Source: an uncultured Paracoccaceae bacterium
Lineage (GTDB): Bacteria > Pseudomonadota > Alphaproteobacteria > Rhodobacterales > Rhodobacteraceae
Direction of reading: 5' to 3'
NCBI GenBank assembly: GCA_947492825.1
Contig: CANLNT010000001.1
Coordinates: 2,480,001-2,544,000 of the forward strand
DNA: 64,000 nt
Made by a program: the position numbers and the translations under genes
Shown here: positions 1 to 8,810 of the stretch, piece by piece
Layout: the number at the start of each line of letters is the position of its first letter
How positions within the stretch are numbered: position 1 is the stretch's first letter
Notes under the pieces: generated by a model
Seen by the model: only the letters and a program-made list of their open reading frames with translations
Told to the model about the DNA's origin: nothing
Databases searched by the model: none

Positions 1-1621
1 ATTGCCCTGTGCGGTCTTCGCGCCAAATTCCGACCATTTGGTCCGCCACACGCGCGATGACATTGTCGCGCGCCGCTGCATAAGCCAATGCGGCCTCAGG
101 ATGGGTGGCGAGATCGGACGGCACCAAATTGAGGCGGATAATATCCTTGGCACTGTAGCCATTTCGAACAAAACTCTCGGTCGCGTCGACCAGCCACTTG
201 TGCATGCGGCGATAAACCTGAAGGTTCTCGCCACCGTAGAGCACCGTGAGCGGAAAGTGCCCATGCAAGACATGCGTGGCCTCCAGTGCGATCACACGAT
301 CCATCGTGTCCGTGGCCGTGGAAACGAAGCCCTCGTTGACCCACGGCTCGCCATACCACGGCATAACAACATCCCCGACAAAGACGGTTTCCAGCCCCTT
401 GAAATGGATCAACATCGCGTCTTCGGTTTCACCACCCGTCACTGGAATAAGAGAGATATCCGTCCCGCCGATGGTCAGGGTTTCGGGGGCGGAAATCGGA
501 TGTGTCGGGGCATAGGATTCCACCCAGGTGTGATCAAAATTGGCACCTCGGAAAAAGCTGTAACTGTGGTCGCGATTGACGCGCTCTGTCACGGTCGCAA
601 AATTTGCACTGCCATAGATCGCGATGTCTGGGTTGTGCTCGCGCAAGTATTGATGCCCGCCCACGTGATCCCAATGGGCATGGGTAATCAGTGCTGTGGT
701 GATGTTGGGCAGGTTGGGGTGCGCAGCCAAAAGGAAGTCATGTGCCGCCTTAAGGGAATGCGGTTGCGTCCCCGCATCAACCGCGATGAGTTCTTTGCCG
801 TCGTCGGATAACACAAAAAAGACGTCCGAAAAGCCAAAGCCGTAAAGCGCGAAAATGCGCCCCTCAACGACTTCATCCAGGACAGGGCGCGGTGACATGG
901 TTGTGCCTTCAGGCCCCGTGGTGAACCACCCGATCAATGGAGCCTGCGGTTGCTGCACGCCATAACCAGAAAGCCGCAACCATTCTTTGCCTGCCTTCGG
1001 GTCATTCGTAAGCGCCGCAAGCTGACGGTAGACCTCCCGATAAAATCCGAATGTCGGCTCTGTTTCCGGACGTTCGGCCAACCATGTCAAATGCTTGATC
1101 GCGTCCGATTTTTTGAAGAAGAAACCCGGCACTTGAGCGTAAACCATACCCGCCGCCCAATGCGGCACAGGGTGTTCATGGGCGGTGCGCTTTAAGGCAC
1201 CCTCGATCAGATCAAAGCTTGCCTTAACCCATGAAATGCGCCGCATGAGCGGAACATGTTCGGCGTAGGTTGCCCGCAAAACACCTAAGGCTGATTCGTA
1301 AATCGCGAGGGTCTGTGGCTCCATCTTTCCGGCATATTGCGCCAGAATCTCAGTAAACAGTTCGATTCCAAATTCCTGTTGCTCCGACACGAGATAGAAA
1401 TTCATCGCCTGAAGGATCACCCGTGGATCTGTCACTTTCCCATAGGACAAAACGATCTCGAATTGCTGGAGCATGGATTGAAAACTGCGGTCCGCGCTGG
1501 TGTCCGAAAACCGTTGAAACCCCTCCGCGAGGTTCAATGAAGTCGCAAAATCGAAGTGCGAATGTCGGATCGAGGTGGCGGGCAGCGTCTCAGGCCTGTC
1601 AATCAAGGTGGTCAAATTCAT
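1..1621 (-). CDS. MBL-fold metallo-hydrolase, C-terminus cut by window edge
   Basis: Metal-dependent hydrolase of the metallo-beta-lactamase superfamily; the substrate cannot be read from sequence. The frame opens at an ATG preceded by GGAGAGA and runs off the left edge, giving 540 visible residues. Residues 1 to about 230 are a helical, alpha-only region without a recognised motif. The MBL domain follows, with the metal-binding signature THAHWDH at about residues 313-319 and a downstream HGHFPL segment that could supply a later metal ligand. The arrangement recalls large alkylsulfatase-type or quorum-quenching-type MBL proteins, but the signature is the plain HxHxDH rather than the HxHxDH variant of BDS1 sulfatases. 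It is divergent from a TetR gene and shares operators with it, so it is probably the repressor's target. Confidence 0.8.
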   Translation of the reverse strand, partial: MNLTTLIDRPETLPATSIRHSHFDFATSLNLAEGFQRFSDTSADRSFQSMLQQFEIVLSYGKVTDPRVILQAMNFYLVSEQQEFGIELFTEILAQYAGKMEPQTLAIYESALGVLRATYAEHVPLMRRISWVKASFDLIEGALKRTAHEHPVPHWAAGMVYAQVPGFFFKKSDAIKHLTWLAERPETEPTFGFYREVYRQLAALTNDPKAGKEWLRLSGYGVQQPQAPLIGWFTTGPEGTTMSPRPVLDEVVEGRIFALYGFGFSDVFFVLSDDGKELIAVDAGTQPHSLKAAHDFLLAAHPNLPNITTALITHAHWDHVGGHQYLREHNPDIAIYGSANFATVTERVNRDHSYSFFRGANFDHTWVESYAPTHPISAPETLTIGGTDISLIPVTGGETEDAMLIHFKGLETVFVGDVVMPWYGEPWVNEGFVSTATDTMDRVIALEATHVLHGHFPLTVLYGGENLQVYRRMHKWLVDATESFVRNGYSAKDIIRLNLVPSDLATHPEAALAYAAARDNVIARVADQMVGIWREDRTGQ

Positions 1622-1664
1622 CTTCGTCTCTCCGATTATCACTGCAAAGTACCGCTCACATTTT

Positions 1665-1704
1665 AGATGATGCTTGTCATCTATTTGCTTAGATGATAGT
1701 CATC
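1665..1704. promoter_or_regulatory. Paired TetR-type operator palindromes in the divergent promoter
   Basis: Two related inverted repeats lie in the MBL/TetR intergenic region. The first is AGATGA-TGCTTG-TCATCT (1665-1682) and the second is GATGA-TAG-TCATC (1692-1704). Both begin with TTAGATGAT, 26 bp apart. Spacing and symmetry fit a TetR-family dimer site that would repress both divergent genes. No footprint evidence exists; this is inference from symmetry and position. Confidence 0.6.
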
Positions 1705-1728
1705 ATCAAAATTGTCAAGGAGCCAATT

Positions 1729-2322
1729 TTGCCGAGAGTGTCAAAGGCCGCGAAAGAGAAAACGCACGAAAACCTGTTGGAGAACGCAGCACAACAGTTG
1801 CGACTGAACGGCTATGCGGGGTTGAACCTGTCAGAGGTCATGACATCGGCTGGCATGACTCATGGCGGATTTTATCGGCACTTCAAAAACAAAGAAGATC
1901 TTGCCATCTCGGCCACCCGACGCGCTTTTGATGCATATATTTCGCGGCTTGAGCATGATCTGGAGACCATGTCGGCACGCGACGCCCTCGGTTGTTTTGT
2001 AGAACGATATTTGTCCATGAAACACGTCCAGAACCCCGCAAGCGGTTGCCCCGTCGCGGCGCTCAGTGGGGATGTGCATCGCTGTTCGGCTGCCGAGCGC
2101 GCCGCGTTGGAAACGGGAACAAGGTCCCTAATTGCGTTAATTGACACCGCGCTTGCTGGCTGTACCCCTCCAATTCAAATGTCGGGAGCGGCACTTCTGG
2201 GCGCGCTATCTGGCGCACTCAATCTTGCTCGATTGCAGACCCAGGCGGCGGAGCAAGAGGCAATACTTGTCGCGGCTCAGCGACACATGAGGGTCGTCGG
2301 GGTTTTGCCCAACACGCTATAA
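1729..2322 (+). CDS. TetR/AcrR family transcriptional regulator
   Basis: DNA-binding repressor of the TetR family, about 197 residues. The N-terminal helix-turn-helix is clear: LNGYAGLNLSEVMTSAGM followed by THGGFYRHFKNKEDL, the classic TetR recognition segment. The C-terminal ligand domain resembles the AcrR/YxaF subgroup with conserved GCPVAAL. I chose the TTG at 1729 because AAGGAG (1717-1722) lies six bases ahead of it. An in-frame ATG at 1693 would sit inside the second operator and lacks a ribosome binding site. It is divergent from the MBL gene and very likely autoregulated through the two palindromes. The inducer is unknown. Confidence 0.85.
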   Translation: MPRVSKAAKEKTHENLLENAAQQLRLNGYAGLNLSEVMTSAGMTHGGFYRHFKNKEDLAISATRRAFDAYISRLEHDLETMSARDALGCFVERYLSMKHVQNPASGCPVAALSGDVHRCSAAERAALETGTRSLIALIDTALAGCTPPIQMSGAALLGALSGALNLARLQTQAAEQEAILVAAQRHMRVVGVLPNTL

Positions 2323-2815
2323 CAAAATCGTTTCCGAGTTGCTGCAGTATTACCGATTGGATTGGAGGGATTCATAATCCCGGCGAAAGCCAGTATTGTT
2401 TAGCTTTCGGGTGTCCGGTCGGGCTGAGGGTCACAGTTAAATGGTTCGGTGCGCGCGTGTTTGTACCATTGATTGAACTACGGCAGTTTGCACAAAACAC
2501 TTTGGCGACAGTTGAGCCTTAACCTGAGGAATATCTGAACACACGCAACGCGCCCTCAAGGGATACCGCTTTTGCCGCGAGCATTGCACCAACGGAGTGG
2601 CCCACTCCCCTCAATCACCAGCATTCATCACAAAGGCCTTGCGCACCAACGACGAGCGGCCCTTTGGCAAGGTAGATGACTTTTCCGCAAAGACATTTTC
2701 CAACAAATGATTTTCCCGTCTGTACCCATTTCGGGTTAGGTTTAATGCCGATGGCGAGGTGCGCGCCATTGAACCTTCTGTTTCAATAAGCGTCTCGGTG
2801 GTATTCCTTGAGCGT
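2323..2815. other. Non-coding stretch, no clear gene
   Basis: About 490 bases between the TetR gene and the MarR-like remnant. I see no open frame with plausible composition, no hairpin plus T-run and no RNA gene. Codon-like signal is weak on both strands, and stop codons interrupt every frame, which fits decayed sequence. Confidence 0.5.
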
Positions 2816-3094
2816 TCTCAATGCGCTGGAACATCTTGGCGACACCGGTACTGCACAAGCACGGAGTTGCAGAAAATGGGGTTCCTTGAACTGGACCAGG
2901 ACACTGTGCGGCGCAATCAAAAGATTATTGCTATGACGGAAAAGAGCAATCCTTTTGCTAACGATGCGCGCAGTGTCCTCGAATGTGTTGAACAAGAGCT
3001 TGCCGATCGGATCACACCCGAAGTCATTCAATCCATGCGCAGCGCGTTAGAAGCCGACTGGGGAATTTCGGCTTTGGATTGTCCAACGGAGTAG
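2816..3094 (+). pseudogene. Decayed MarR-family regulator fragment
   Basis: Two frames read like one broken winged-helix protein. In one frame from 2816 the residues LNALEHLGDTGTAQA resemble the start of a MarR DNA-binding domain. In a second frame the residues MGFLELDQDTVRRNQKIIA continue as the MarR wing, followed by a C-terminal dimerisation helix ending in SALEADWG. No intact start with a ribosome binding site covers both parts, and the recognition helix is missing, so a frameshift and internal deletion are likely. A short functional protein from an internal start cannot be excluded. The assignment is by motif resemblance only. Confidence 0.45.
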
Positions 3095-3333
3095 AACCTG
3101 CAATTGGGCTATCTGATAAGAGGGATTGCCGGTGATCCCGACTTTCAGAGCGCCGAAATGCTGCGGTACAAACCATGCTGCAACTGAAAAAATGGAACGG
3201 TTGAGGGGTTGGTAATCCCAAGCATCTCGCATCGTAAATCACGCGCGGCAAAGTGAAACCAGTCAGGTGAGCCAAAGGCGCATTTGCGCAAACGCGCCCT
3301 TGCCTCAAGAAACCGGCGGCGGATTGCAAGTCT

Positions 3334-3663
3334 TCAGGGTTCTGCTTTGAACGAACGCAGAACGGCGCAGTGTTCGACGCCCTCGTCCATTTTTTCGGGG
3401 TCGATTTTCATATGAGCGAAATAGCCGCCGGCCGCCTCGGATTGCATCGCGCGTTCAAACACGGCGTCTGCTTTGGCGCGGCTTTCCCAGAGGATTATGT
3501 CTGTAAATGTTCCGTCGGCGCGGCGCACCATATCGCGGCGCAGAAAGCCGTCTTGATGATCCAGAAATTCGCTCTGAAAGGCCTCGGATGCGCGAAGCAG
3601 CTCTGCTTCGGATTTGCCGTCGGCAAGTGTGATCGTGGCAAGCTCAAGGATGGTTTGTGTCAT
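3334..3663 (-). CDS. ABM-type (antibiotic biosynthesis monooxygenase-like) small protein
   Basis: Small 109-residue protein of the dimeric alpha+beta barrel type. The N-terminal strand (TILELATITLADG) is followed by an amphipathic helix (EAELLRASEAFQSEFL). Then comes GFLRRDMVRRADGTFTDIILWESRAKADA, typical of ABM/DUF1330-like proteins that act as small cofactorless oxygenases or bind hydrophobic ligands. The start at 3663 is preceded by GGAGA; a longer reading from 3717 would cover the operator and has no ribosome binding site. It is divergent from a WYL regulator with a perfect palindrome between them, so it is probably the regulated gene. The substrate is unknown. Confidence 0.7.
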   Translation of the reverse strand: MTQTILELATITLADGKSEAELLRASEAFQSEFLDHQDGFLRRDMVRRADGTFTDIILWESRAKADAVFERAMQSEAAGGYFAHMKIDPEKMDEGVEHCAVLRSFKAEP

Positions 3664-3707
3664 GTGTTCTCCGATTCTAGGTTCTGATTCCTTGCTTGTA
3701 AGAGGGT

Positions 3708-3730
3708 AATATGCCAAAAACTGGCATATT
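3708..3730. promoter_or_regulatory. Perfect 9-bp inverted repeat operator between ABM and WYL genes
   Basis: AATATGCCA-AAAAC-TGGCATATT, nine paired bases on each side of a five-base spacer, centred in the short space between two divergent genes. It is the only strong symmetry there, and is the natural binding site for the adjacent HTH-WYL regulator. Binding is inferred. Confidence 0.65.
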
Positions 3731-3748
3731 TAATGCGACGCTTGGTCT

Positions 3749-4477
3749 ATGGGAACACACGCACGTATCGAACGTCTGGACCGGCTGGAATACTGGTTAA
3801 AATCCGACGACCCTCTGATCCTTCGTGACGCGGCCAAAGAACTTGGCGTGTCATTGCGCACAGTCCATCGTGATCTGGACATACTTCGCGAACGCGGATT
3901 ACCCATTGAGGCAGAACGCGGGCGCGGTGGCGGGGTTCGTTTACCTTCAACATGGGGCATCGGTCGCGTGTCGCTAACCCGTGGAGAAACTCTTGATTTG
4001 TTAATTGGTTTGGCCATCGGCGAAACGGCTTATGGGGCGTTTCAAATGGGGCATTCCGGTGCAATTCGGCGTAAATTGCTGGCCTCGTTCTCGCATGTTG
4101 ATCAGCGCCGGATCGGGACGTTGCGGAGGCGTATTCGAATTGGGGCAACGGCATCGGGTGCCATCGTTGACAGCTTTTCCACCACGCCAATGCAGATCAG
4201 CAGCGCGCTAAAAGAAGCCTTTGTACTGTGCCGCAATCTGCAGATTGACTATCGCGATGGCCAGAGCCAGATGACCACCCGTGAGATTGAACCACATTAT
4301 CTACTGGTCAATCCGCCGGTCTGGTACGTGATTTGCTGGGATCATCTGCGTGGGGCGCCGCGGACGCTCCGCTGTGACCGAATAGCAAAAGCAACGCTGG
4401 CACAAACCCCATTCGATATGCGCCCATGGGCTGATTTTGCGCCGACACAGGACGGAAATCCAACGCACGAAGTATGA
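3749..4477 (+). CDS. HTH-WYL (YafY/DeoR-like) transcriptional regulator
   Basis: A 242-residue regulator with an N-terminal HTH_11 winged helix: ARIERLDRLEYWLKS, then DAAKELGVSLRTVHRDLDIL, then a GRGGGVRL wing. A C-terminal WYL-type ligand-binding domain is marked by IDYRDGQSQMTTREIEPHYLL and WYVICWDH. Proteins of this build respond to small ligands or nucleotides and usually regulate the divergent neighbour, here the ABM gene, through the palindrome at 3708-3730. The ribosome binding site ahead of the ATG is poor. Family assignment is firm; the effector is unknown. Confidence 0.85.
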   Translation: MGTHARIERLDRLEYWLKSDDPLILRDAAKELGVSLRTVHRDLDILRERGLPIEAERGRGGGVRLPSTWGIGRVSLTRGETLDLLIGLAIGETAYGAFQMGHSGAIRRKLLASFSHVDQRRIGTLRRRIRIGATASGAIVDSFSTTPMQISSALKEAFVLCRNLQIDYRDGQSQMTTREIEPHYLLVNPPVWYVICWDHLRGAPRTLRCDRIAKATLAQTPFDMRPWADFAPTQDGNPTHEV

Positions 4478-4789
4478 CGGCTGGTGCGCCGCGTGTTGGG
4501 GTAAAAACAATCAACTCAGCGTCGGTTACAGCAGGGACGCGCTGACAAGAAACGCTTGATCCCCGGTATGATTGAACTGACACGCCAGTAATGCGCGCTT
4601 TGCACGTCTCACAGAGCTGCGACAAACGTAGGGTTTCAGTTTCCTTCAGATCGACGCTGATGAACGACCGGATTGGTGCCATACGCCGCATCGCGACTGA
4701 ACATGTGCCGCACCTGCGAGCGGATGCCACATCAGCAAACGCCCAAATGGGCAACGGCGGCAAATCTCCGCATTCTGAACCTTCGGCCC
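4478..4789. other. Gap without a recognisable gene
   Basis: About 310 bases after the WYL regulator and before the end of the membrane-protein gene on the other strand. Short frames exist on both strands, but none shows family motifs or a ribosome binding site, and none has the codon bias of the flanking genes. Confidence 0.5.
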
Positions 4790-5461
4790 TTAGCCGTGAC
4801 CAGCATATGCGTGCCAGATACCCAGCACACCCACCAAAATCAGGCTGAGCGCCCAGACCACATCAAGATTGAACCAGGTCTTGGACAGGAATTTGAGGCC
4901 GAGCCAGAAGTACATGCCTGCGGCCAGCGCGCCCCCTGCCAAGGTCATGGCAAGCGTGTGGGCAAAGGCCACGGTGAAGGCGATGCCGATGTTGGCGGAC
5001 ATCAGCGTGCTTGCCGCTTGGTGACCTGCGTCCAATTCTTCGACCGCGCAAATGCCTAGGTAGATCGGCACAAGCATCAGCCCAGCGCCATGCGCCATGG
5101 CGGCGAGGAATGACCAAAGCCCAAGTTGCGTTGGTTTGACCCGCGCCAGAAACCGGGGATGCCGTCGGTTGATCAGCAGATAGACACCAAGGGCGATGAC
5201 AAGGATACCGGCCCCGATGCGGATTTCGACCTCGTACTGCGCCAAGGTCAGCATCATCGAAAACGGCAAAAGGATCGCGGTCATCGCGATGAAGTGGCCC
5301 ACGGCCAAAGCCACAAGCGCCCGCAGCAATGCGGCCGTCTTTTGTTCGAACAGCGCAGCAGAAACCGCCAAGGGCCAGCCCATGCCGGGGTTCACGCCGT
5401 GATATATGCCTGAAAAAATGACGGCCCCCCAAAGGGCCGCCACTGAAGTCACGTCTTCCAA
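4790..5461 (-). CDS. Polytopic membrane protein paired with methanethiol oxidase
   Basis: About 223 residues with six hydrophobic segments. The region near residues 14-30 has the HGVNPGMGWPLAV sequence, and a later MAHGAGLMLVPI segment repeats the His-Gly pattern. This recalls nickel/cobalt or TauE-type transporters with paired HxxNP-like motifs, but I cannot assign a substrate. It begins three bases after the methanethiol oxidase stop codon and is therefore in its operon. The start is weak: TTG at 5461 or GTG at 5452. Role inferred from position only: transport of copper, sulfur product or a sulfur compound linked to methanethiol oxidation. Confidence 0.7.
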   Translation of the reverse strand: MEDVTSVAALWGAVIFSGIYHGVNPGMGWPLAVSAALFEQKTAALLRALVALAVGHFIAMTAILLPFSMMLTLAQYEVEIRIGAGILVIALGVYLLINRRHPRFLARVKPTQLGLWSFLAAMAHGAGLMLVPIYLGICAVEELDAGHQAASTLMSANIGIAFTVAFAHTLAMTLAGGALAAGMYFWLGLKFLSKTWFNLDVVWALSLILVGVLGIWHAYAGHG

Positions 5462-5464
5462 AGG

Positions 5465-6862
5465 TTAGACGTTCGGGTAGCAGAAGCTGTCGGTCGAACA
5501 ATCGCCACCTTCCAGCCTGATCTGGTGTGACCGGTAGCCTTTGGGGAAATCGACGTAGAAATCCTTGTCCAGATGGAAGCCGTTTTCGTCATTGTTGGCC
5601 ATGACCATCTGCCCGCCTTCGTCATCGGGGTAGAACTGGTCATCCCAGGTCGAATAGAGCGAGTTGGTCCAATAGACGCGTTTGCCATCGCGGCTGATCT
5701 CGACCATCTGCGGGCCAAAGGCAAAGGGCTTGCCGTTAGGATGATTGGCACCACGAGCGATGCCGCCCACCTCGACCTTGCCGGCAAGGACCGGGTTCAT
5801 CGGATCGCTGACGTCGTATTGGTGCATTTCACCCAAGCCCCAGCAGGCGACATAAAGGTATTTGTCATCAAGGCTGAGGTCGATGTCGGTGACCAGTGGC
5901 GGCACCGCGCCAAATCCCTGCAGAAGCGGTGGCAGGTTCTCTGGATCCTCTGGCCGGGGGTCGATGGTGATGGTTTTCTTGGACTGCCAATTGCCATCAT
6001 CATCGCGCCACCAGGTAAAGATCGCGCCTTGCAGGTTGGTGGTATCGACCACGACGCCGCAGAAGCCATAGGACTTGGCCGGGTCATGGGCCGGGCGGAT
6101 TTCCAGCGCCATCTGGTAGTTTTCGCCGAAATCCATTGTCTGGATGTTCTTGCGCTTGCGCAGATCCCAGAAATGGATGGAGTGGCCGTATTTGTTGCTA
6201 AGCAGGTCATCCGGCACGATGCCGCCTTCGAACTGTGGCGGCAGGCCCCATTCAGAGCTGACCATGTAATCCTGCGGCAGGTTCCACCAGAAATCGTAGT
6301 GCTTGTCCTGTTTGCCGCGATCCATCTCGTAACGGCCGATAATTTCGAAGGTTTCGCAGTCCATGATGAAGATGCCCGGAGGGCCGTCTGTGCCATCTTC
6401 GCCACCGCCCCCAAGGGTTGAGACATAGATGCCCTCTGGCCCGCAGTGAATCGTGTGAGGGCGGGAATACCCTGTCTTTTCAAAAACTTCCTCTGGCTCG
6501 ATCGTCTTGTGGATCTTGGCCTTGAGCGGGTCTTTGACGTCGATGATGTAGATGCGCGACGAACGGATGCCCGGCACGATCAGGTAGCGCCGTTCAAGAA
6601 AGGCGTGGCCCGTCAGAGGTGACAAGGCCGAGGAACAGGCGTTCCAGCCAAAGTGGTGAAATTCGTCGCCCTTGTTGGGGACGATGACCTGATGCACGAT
6701 CTCGCCGTAGGTCTTGGATTTGGGGTTCACATCGACCACGGCGATCCCATCGGATTGCTCGCCATCGGGGCTTAGCATCACGGTGAACGCATAGTTTTCG
6801 GTGGGTGCCGCCATCGCAAGCTGCGGGGTTGCGTGGAACGTCGGATCTGGCCGTAAATTCAT
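5465..6862 (-). CDS. mtoX: Selenium-binding protein 56 family / methanethiol oxidase
   Basis: A 465-residue member of the SBP56 beta-propeller family. Bacterial members oxidise methanethiol to formaldehyde, hydrogen sulfide and hydrogen peroxide, a step in dimethylsulfoniopropionate breakdown. Seen in the sequence: the conserved GWNACSS cysteine near residue 80, the HTIHCGPEG segment, HYDFWWNLP, HSIHFWDL and the C-terminal SHQIRLEGGD, which together provide the conserved histidines and cysteine of the family. ATG 6862 follows GGGAGG. No signal peptide is visible, unlike the periplasmic enzyme of Hyphomicrobium, and the SCO1 and MauG genes often near mtoX are absent here. Function by family; not tested. 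Confidence 0.88.
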   Translation of the reverse strand: MNLRPDPTFHATPQLAMAAPTENYAFTVMLSPDGEQSDGIAVVDVNPKSKTYGEIVHQVIVPNKGDEFHHFGWNACSSALSPLTGHAFLERRYLIVPGIRSSRIYIIDVKDPLKAKIHKTIEPEEVFEKTGYSRPHTIHCGPEGIYVSTLGGGGEDGTDGPPGIFIMDCETFEIIGRYEMDRGKQDKHYDFWWNLPQDYMVSSEWGLPPQFEGGIVPDDLLSNKYGHSIHFWDLRKRKNIQTMDFGENYQMALEIRPAHDPAKSYGFCGVVVDTTNLQGAIFTWWRDDDGNWQSKKTITIDPRPEDPENLPPLLQGFGAVPPLVTDIDLSLDDKYLYVACWGLGEMHQYDVSDPMNPVLAGKVEVGGIARGANHPNGKPFAFGPQMVEISRDGKRVYWTNSLYSTWDDQFYPDDEGGQMVMANNDENGFHLDKDFYVDFPKGYRSHQIRLEGGDCSTDSFCYPNV

Positions 6863-7092
6863 GTGGTATCCTCCCAGATAACTGAAAACCACACCTGACC
6901 TGGCGAGGTTTTGCCTTGAATGACCGCTACGCATGTCTGCCCAAGTAGCAGAGGTGGAGCGGCGCCACCTTTCTAAATGTCTGACAATTGAACGAAGTCC
7001 GGTTTCTAAAATCAAGAACTTTGTCCGCTGCACTGCCGCATTGACCGCGTTTGGGCCTGTTGCACAGGCAGGTTTCGCTATAAATTGTTGGT

Positions 7093-7767
7093 ATGAAATT
7101 GATTGTAGGGCTCGGCAATCCGGGCGAAAAATACGCAGGCAACCGCCACAATATCGGGTTTATGGCGCTGGATCGGGTCGCCAATGATCATGGATTCGCA
7201 AGTTGGCGGTCCAAGTTTCAGGGCCAGATCAGCGAGGGTCGCTTTGGCGCGGACAAGGTTCTGTTGCTCAAGCCAGAGACCTTCATGAACCTTTCTGGTC
7301 AGTCGGTCGGAGAGGCGATGCGGTTTCATAAACTCGCCCCTGAGGATGTGATTGTCTTTCACGATGAGATTGATCTGGCCCCCTCAAAGGTGCGGCTGAA
7401 AACCGGGGGGGGGCATGCGGGGCACAATGGCTTGCGCTCGATCCACGGGCATATCGGCCCCGATTACGACCGCGTGCGGCTGGGTGTCGGGCATCCGGGC
7501 CACAAGGACGCCGTGCCGGGCTATGTGCTGCGCGATTTTGCCAAAGCGGATCAGGGCTGGCTGGATGATGTATTGCGCGGGATTTCGGACGGGATTGATC
7601 AGCTTGTCGCAGGGTATGGTGACAAGTTTCTGAATGCGGTTGCCTTGCGGGCAGCACCGCCCCGGTCCTCTTCCACCAAGCCAAAGCCAAAGGCAAAACC
7701 GGAACCGGCGCCTGTGACCGAAGACACCCGGTCGCAATTGCAAAAACTGATGGACAGGTTCAAGTGA
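7093..7767 (+). CDS. pth: Peptidyl-tRNA hydrolase
   Basis: Releases tRNA from peptidyl-tRNA that has dropped off the ribosome, in the cytoplasm. The core matches the family throughout: KLIVGLGNPGEKYAGNRHNIGF includes the catalytic His20 and substrate Asn10. MNLSG, the catalytic-pair Asp in FHDEIDL, and GGGHAGHNGLRSI follow. At 224 residues it is longer than the usual 190 or so because of a Lys/Pro/Ala-rich tail (about residues 190-215). It is the first gene of a run whose next member starts inside its stop codon, so translation is probably coupled. Confidence 0.97.
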   Translation: MKLIVGLGNPGEKYAGNRHNIGFMALDRVANDHGFASWRSKFQGQISEGRFGADKVLLLKPETFMNLSGQSVGEAMRFHKLAPEDVIVFHDEIDLAPSKVRLKTGGGHAGHNGLRSIHGHIGPDYDRVRLGVGHPGHKDAVPGYVLRDFAKADQGWLDDVLRGISDGIDQLVAGYGDKFLNAVALRAAPPRSSSTKPKPKAKPEPAPVTEDTRSQLQKLMDRFK

Positions 7768-8801
7768 CGCCGCCCCAAGTTGCCGAGGCTTTTGATTTCC
7801 AATCAAAGGCTTGTGCCGCACTCGGCTCGCCCTTCATGGGGCAGTTGATGGCGCTTTTTGCCACGCAGGACTGGCCGGAAGGTCTGATCACTGAGCGGGT
7901 CTTTGGCTGGGAGGGTGACCTTGGGCCGCGGGCGCAATCGGTGCCGTTGCGGCTGGCCGGGGCGCTGCATGCGCTGCATCTGCAAGGGCACGCGTTGCTG
8001 GCCCCGGTCTATCCGCCGCAAAGGGCCAGCAATGCCGCTTTGTGGGACGCTGTCTGCACGGTGCTGCAGACCGATGCCGGTGCGATCAACGATTGGCTGG
8101 ACAGTGCGCCGCAAACCAATGAGGTCCGCCGCGCTGCAACCCTGATTGGTACGGGCCGTCTGCTGGCTGCACGGTTTGGCCTGCCGATGCGGACATCCGA
8201 GCTTGGCGCAAGTGGTGGGCTGAACCTGCATTGGGATGCCTATGCATTGGCCGCGGGCGGGCAGACCTTTGGCCCTGACGCCCCTGCCCTGACGCTGTCA
8301 CCGGAATGGTCCGGGCCTGTGCCACCCGCCACGCGGCCCGTCGTGGCCATGCGCGCGGGCGTGGATTTGAACCCGCTGGACCCTGCGGCCGATGCGCTGC
8401 GACTGCAGGCCTATCTGTGGCCGGATCAGCCTGATCGCCTGTCGCTGACGCGCGCGGCGATCAAGGCGGCGGCAACGGCTGTCGATCAGGGCGACGCGAT
8501 TGACTGGCTGGCGCCGCGCCTGCCGCATCAGGCCGGGGTGCTGCATCTGATCTATTCCACAATCGCGTGGCAGTATTTTCCGGCGGACAAACAGGCCCGG
8601 GGCACCGCCCTGATTGAAGCCGCTGGAGCGTCAGCAACCGAAGAGGCGCCGCTGGCGTGGTTCGGGATGGAAAACGATGGTGGCACGCGGGGGGCGGCAT
8701 TGACCCTGCGGCTTTGGCCCGGCGATGTGACGCTTGATCTGGGGCGCGCCGATTTCCACGGGCGCTGGATCGACTGGCGGTTGGCCGCCATTCCGCGTTA
8801 G
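7764..8801 (+). CDS. DUF2332 family protein
   Basis: A 345-residue cytoplasmic protein of the DUF2332 family, function unknown. Landmarks are the helical N-terminus (FDFQSKACAALGSPFMGQLM), GASGGLNLHWDAYAL in the middle, which resembles a small glycine-rich ligand loop, and the HLIYSTIAWQYFP segment near the C-terminus. The start is a GTG that overlaps the pth stop (GTGA), a typical coupled arrangement. The conserved pairing with pth is positional and does not by itself give a function. Confidence 0.85.
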   Translation: MTPPQVAEAFDFQSKACAALGSPFMGQLMALFATQDWPEGLITERVFGWEGDLGPRAQSVPLRLAGALHALHLQGHALLAPVYPPQRASNAALWDAVCTVLQTDAGAINDWLDSAPQTNEVRRAATLIGTGRLLAARFGLPMRTSELGASGGLNLHWDAYALAAGGQTFGPDAPALTLSPEWSGPVPPATRPVVAMRAGVDLNPLDPAADALRLQAYLWPDQPDRLSLTRAAIKAAATAVDQGDAIDWLAPRLPHQAGVLHLIYSTIAWQYFPADKQARGTALIEAAGASATEEAPLAWFGMENDGGTRGAALTLRLWPGDVTLDLGRADFHGRWIDWRLAAIPR

Positions 8802-8810
8802 GGTCGGGAC

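Noticed and set aside
4308-4763. A 151-codon minus-strand frame overlapping the WYL gene end
   Set aside because: No ribosome site, no recognisable motif, and partly opposite a well-supported regulator.
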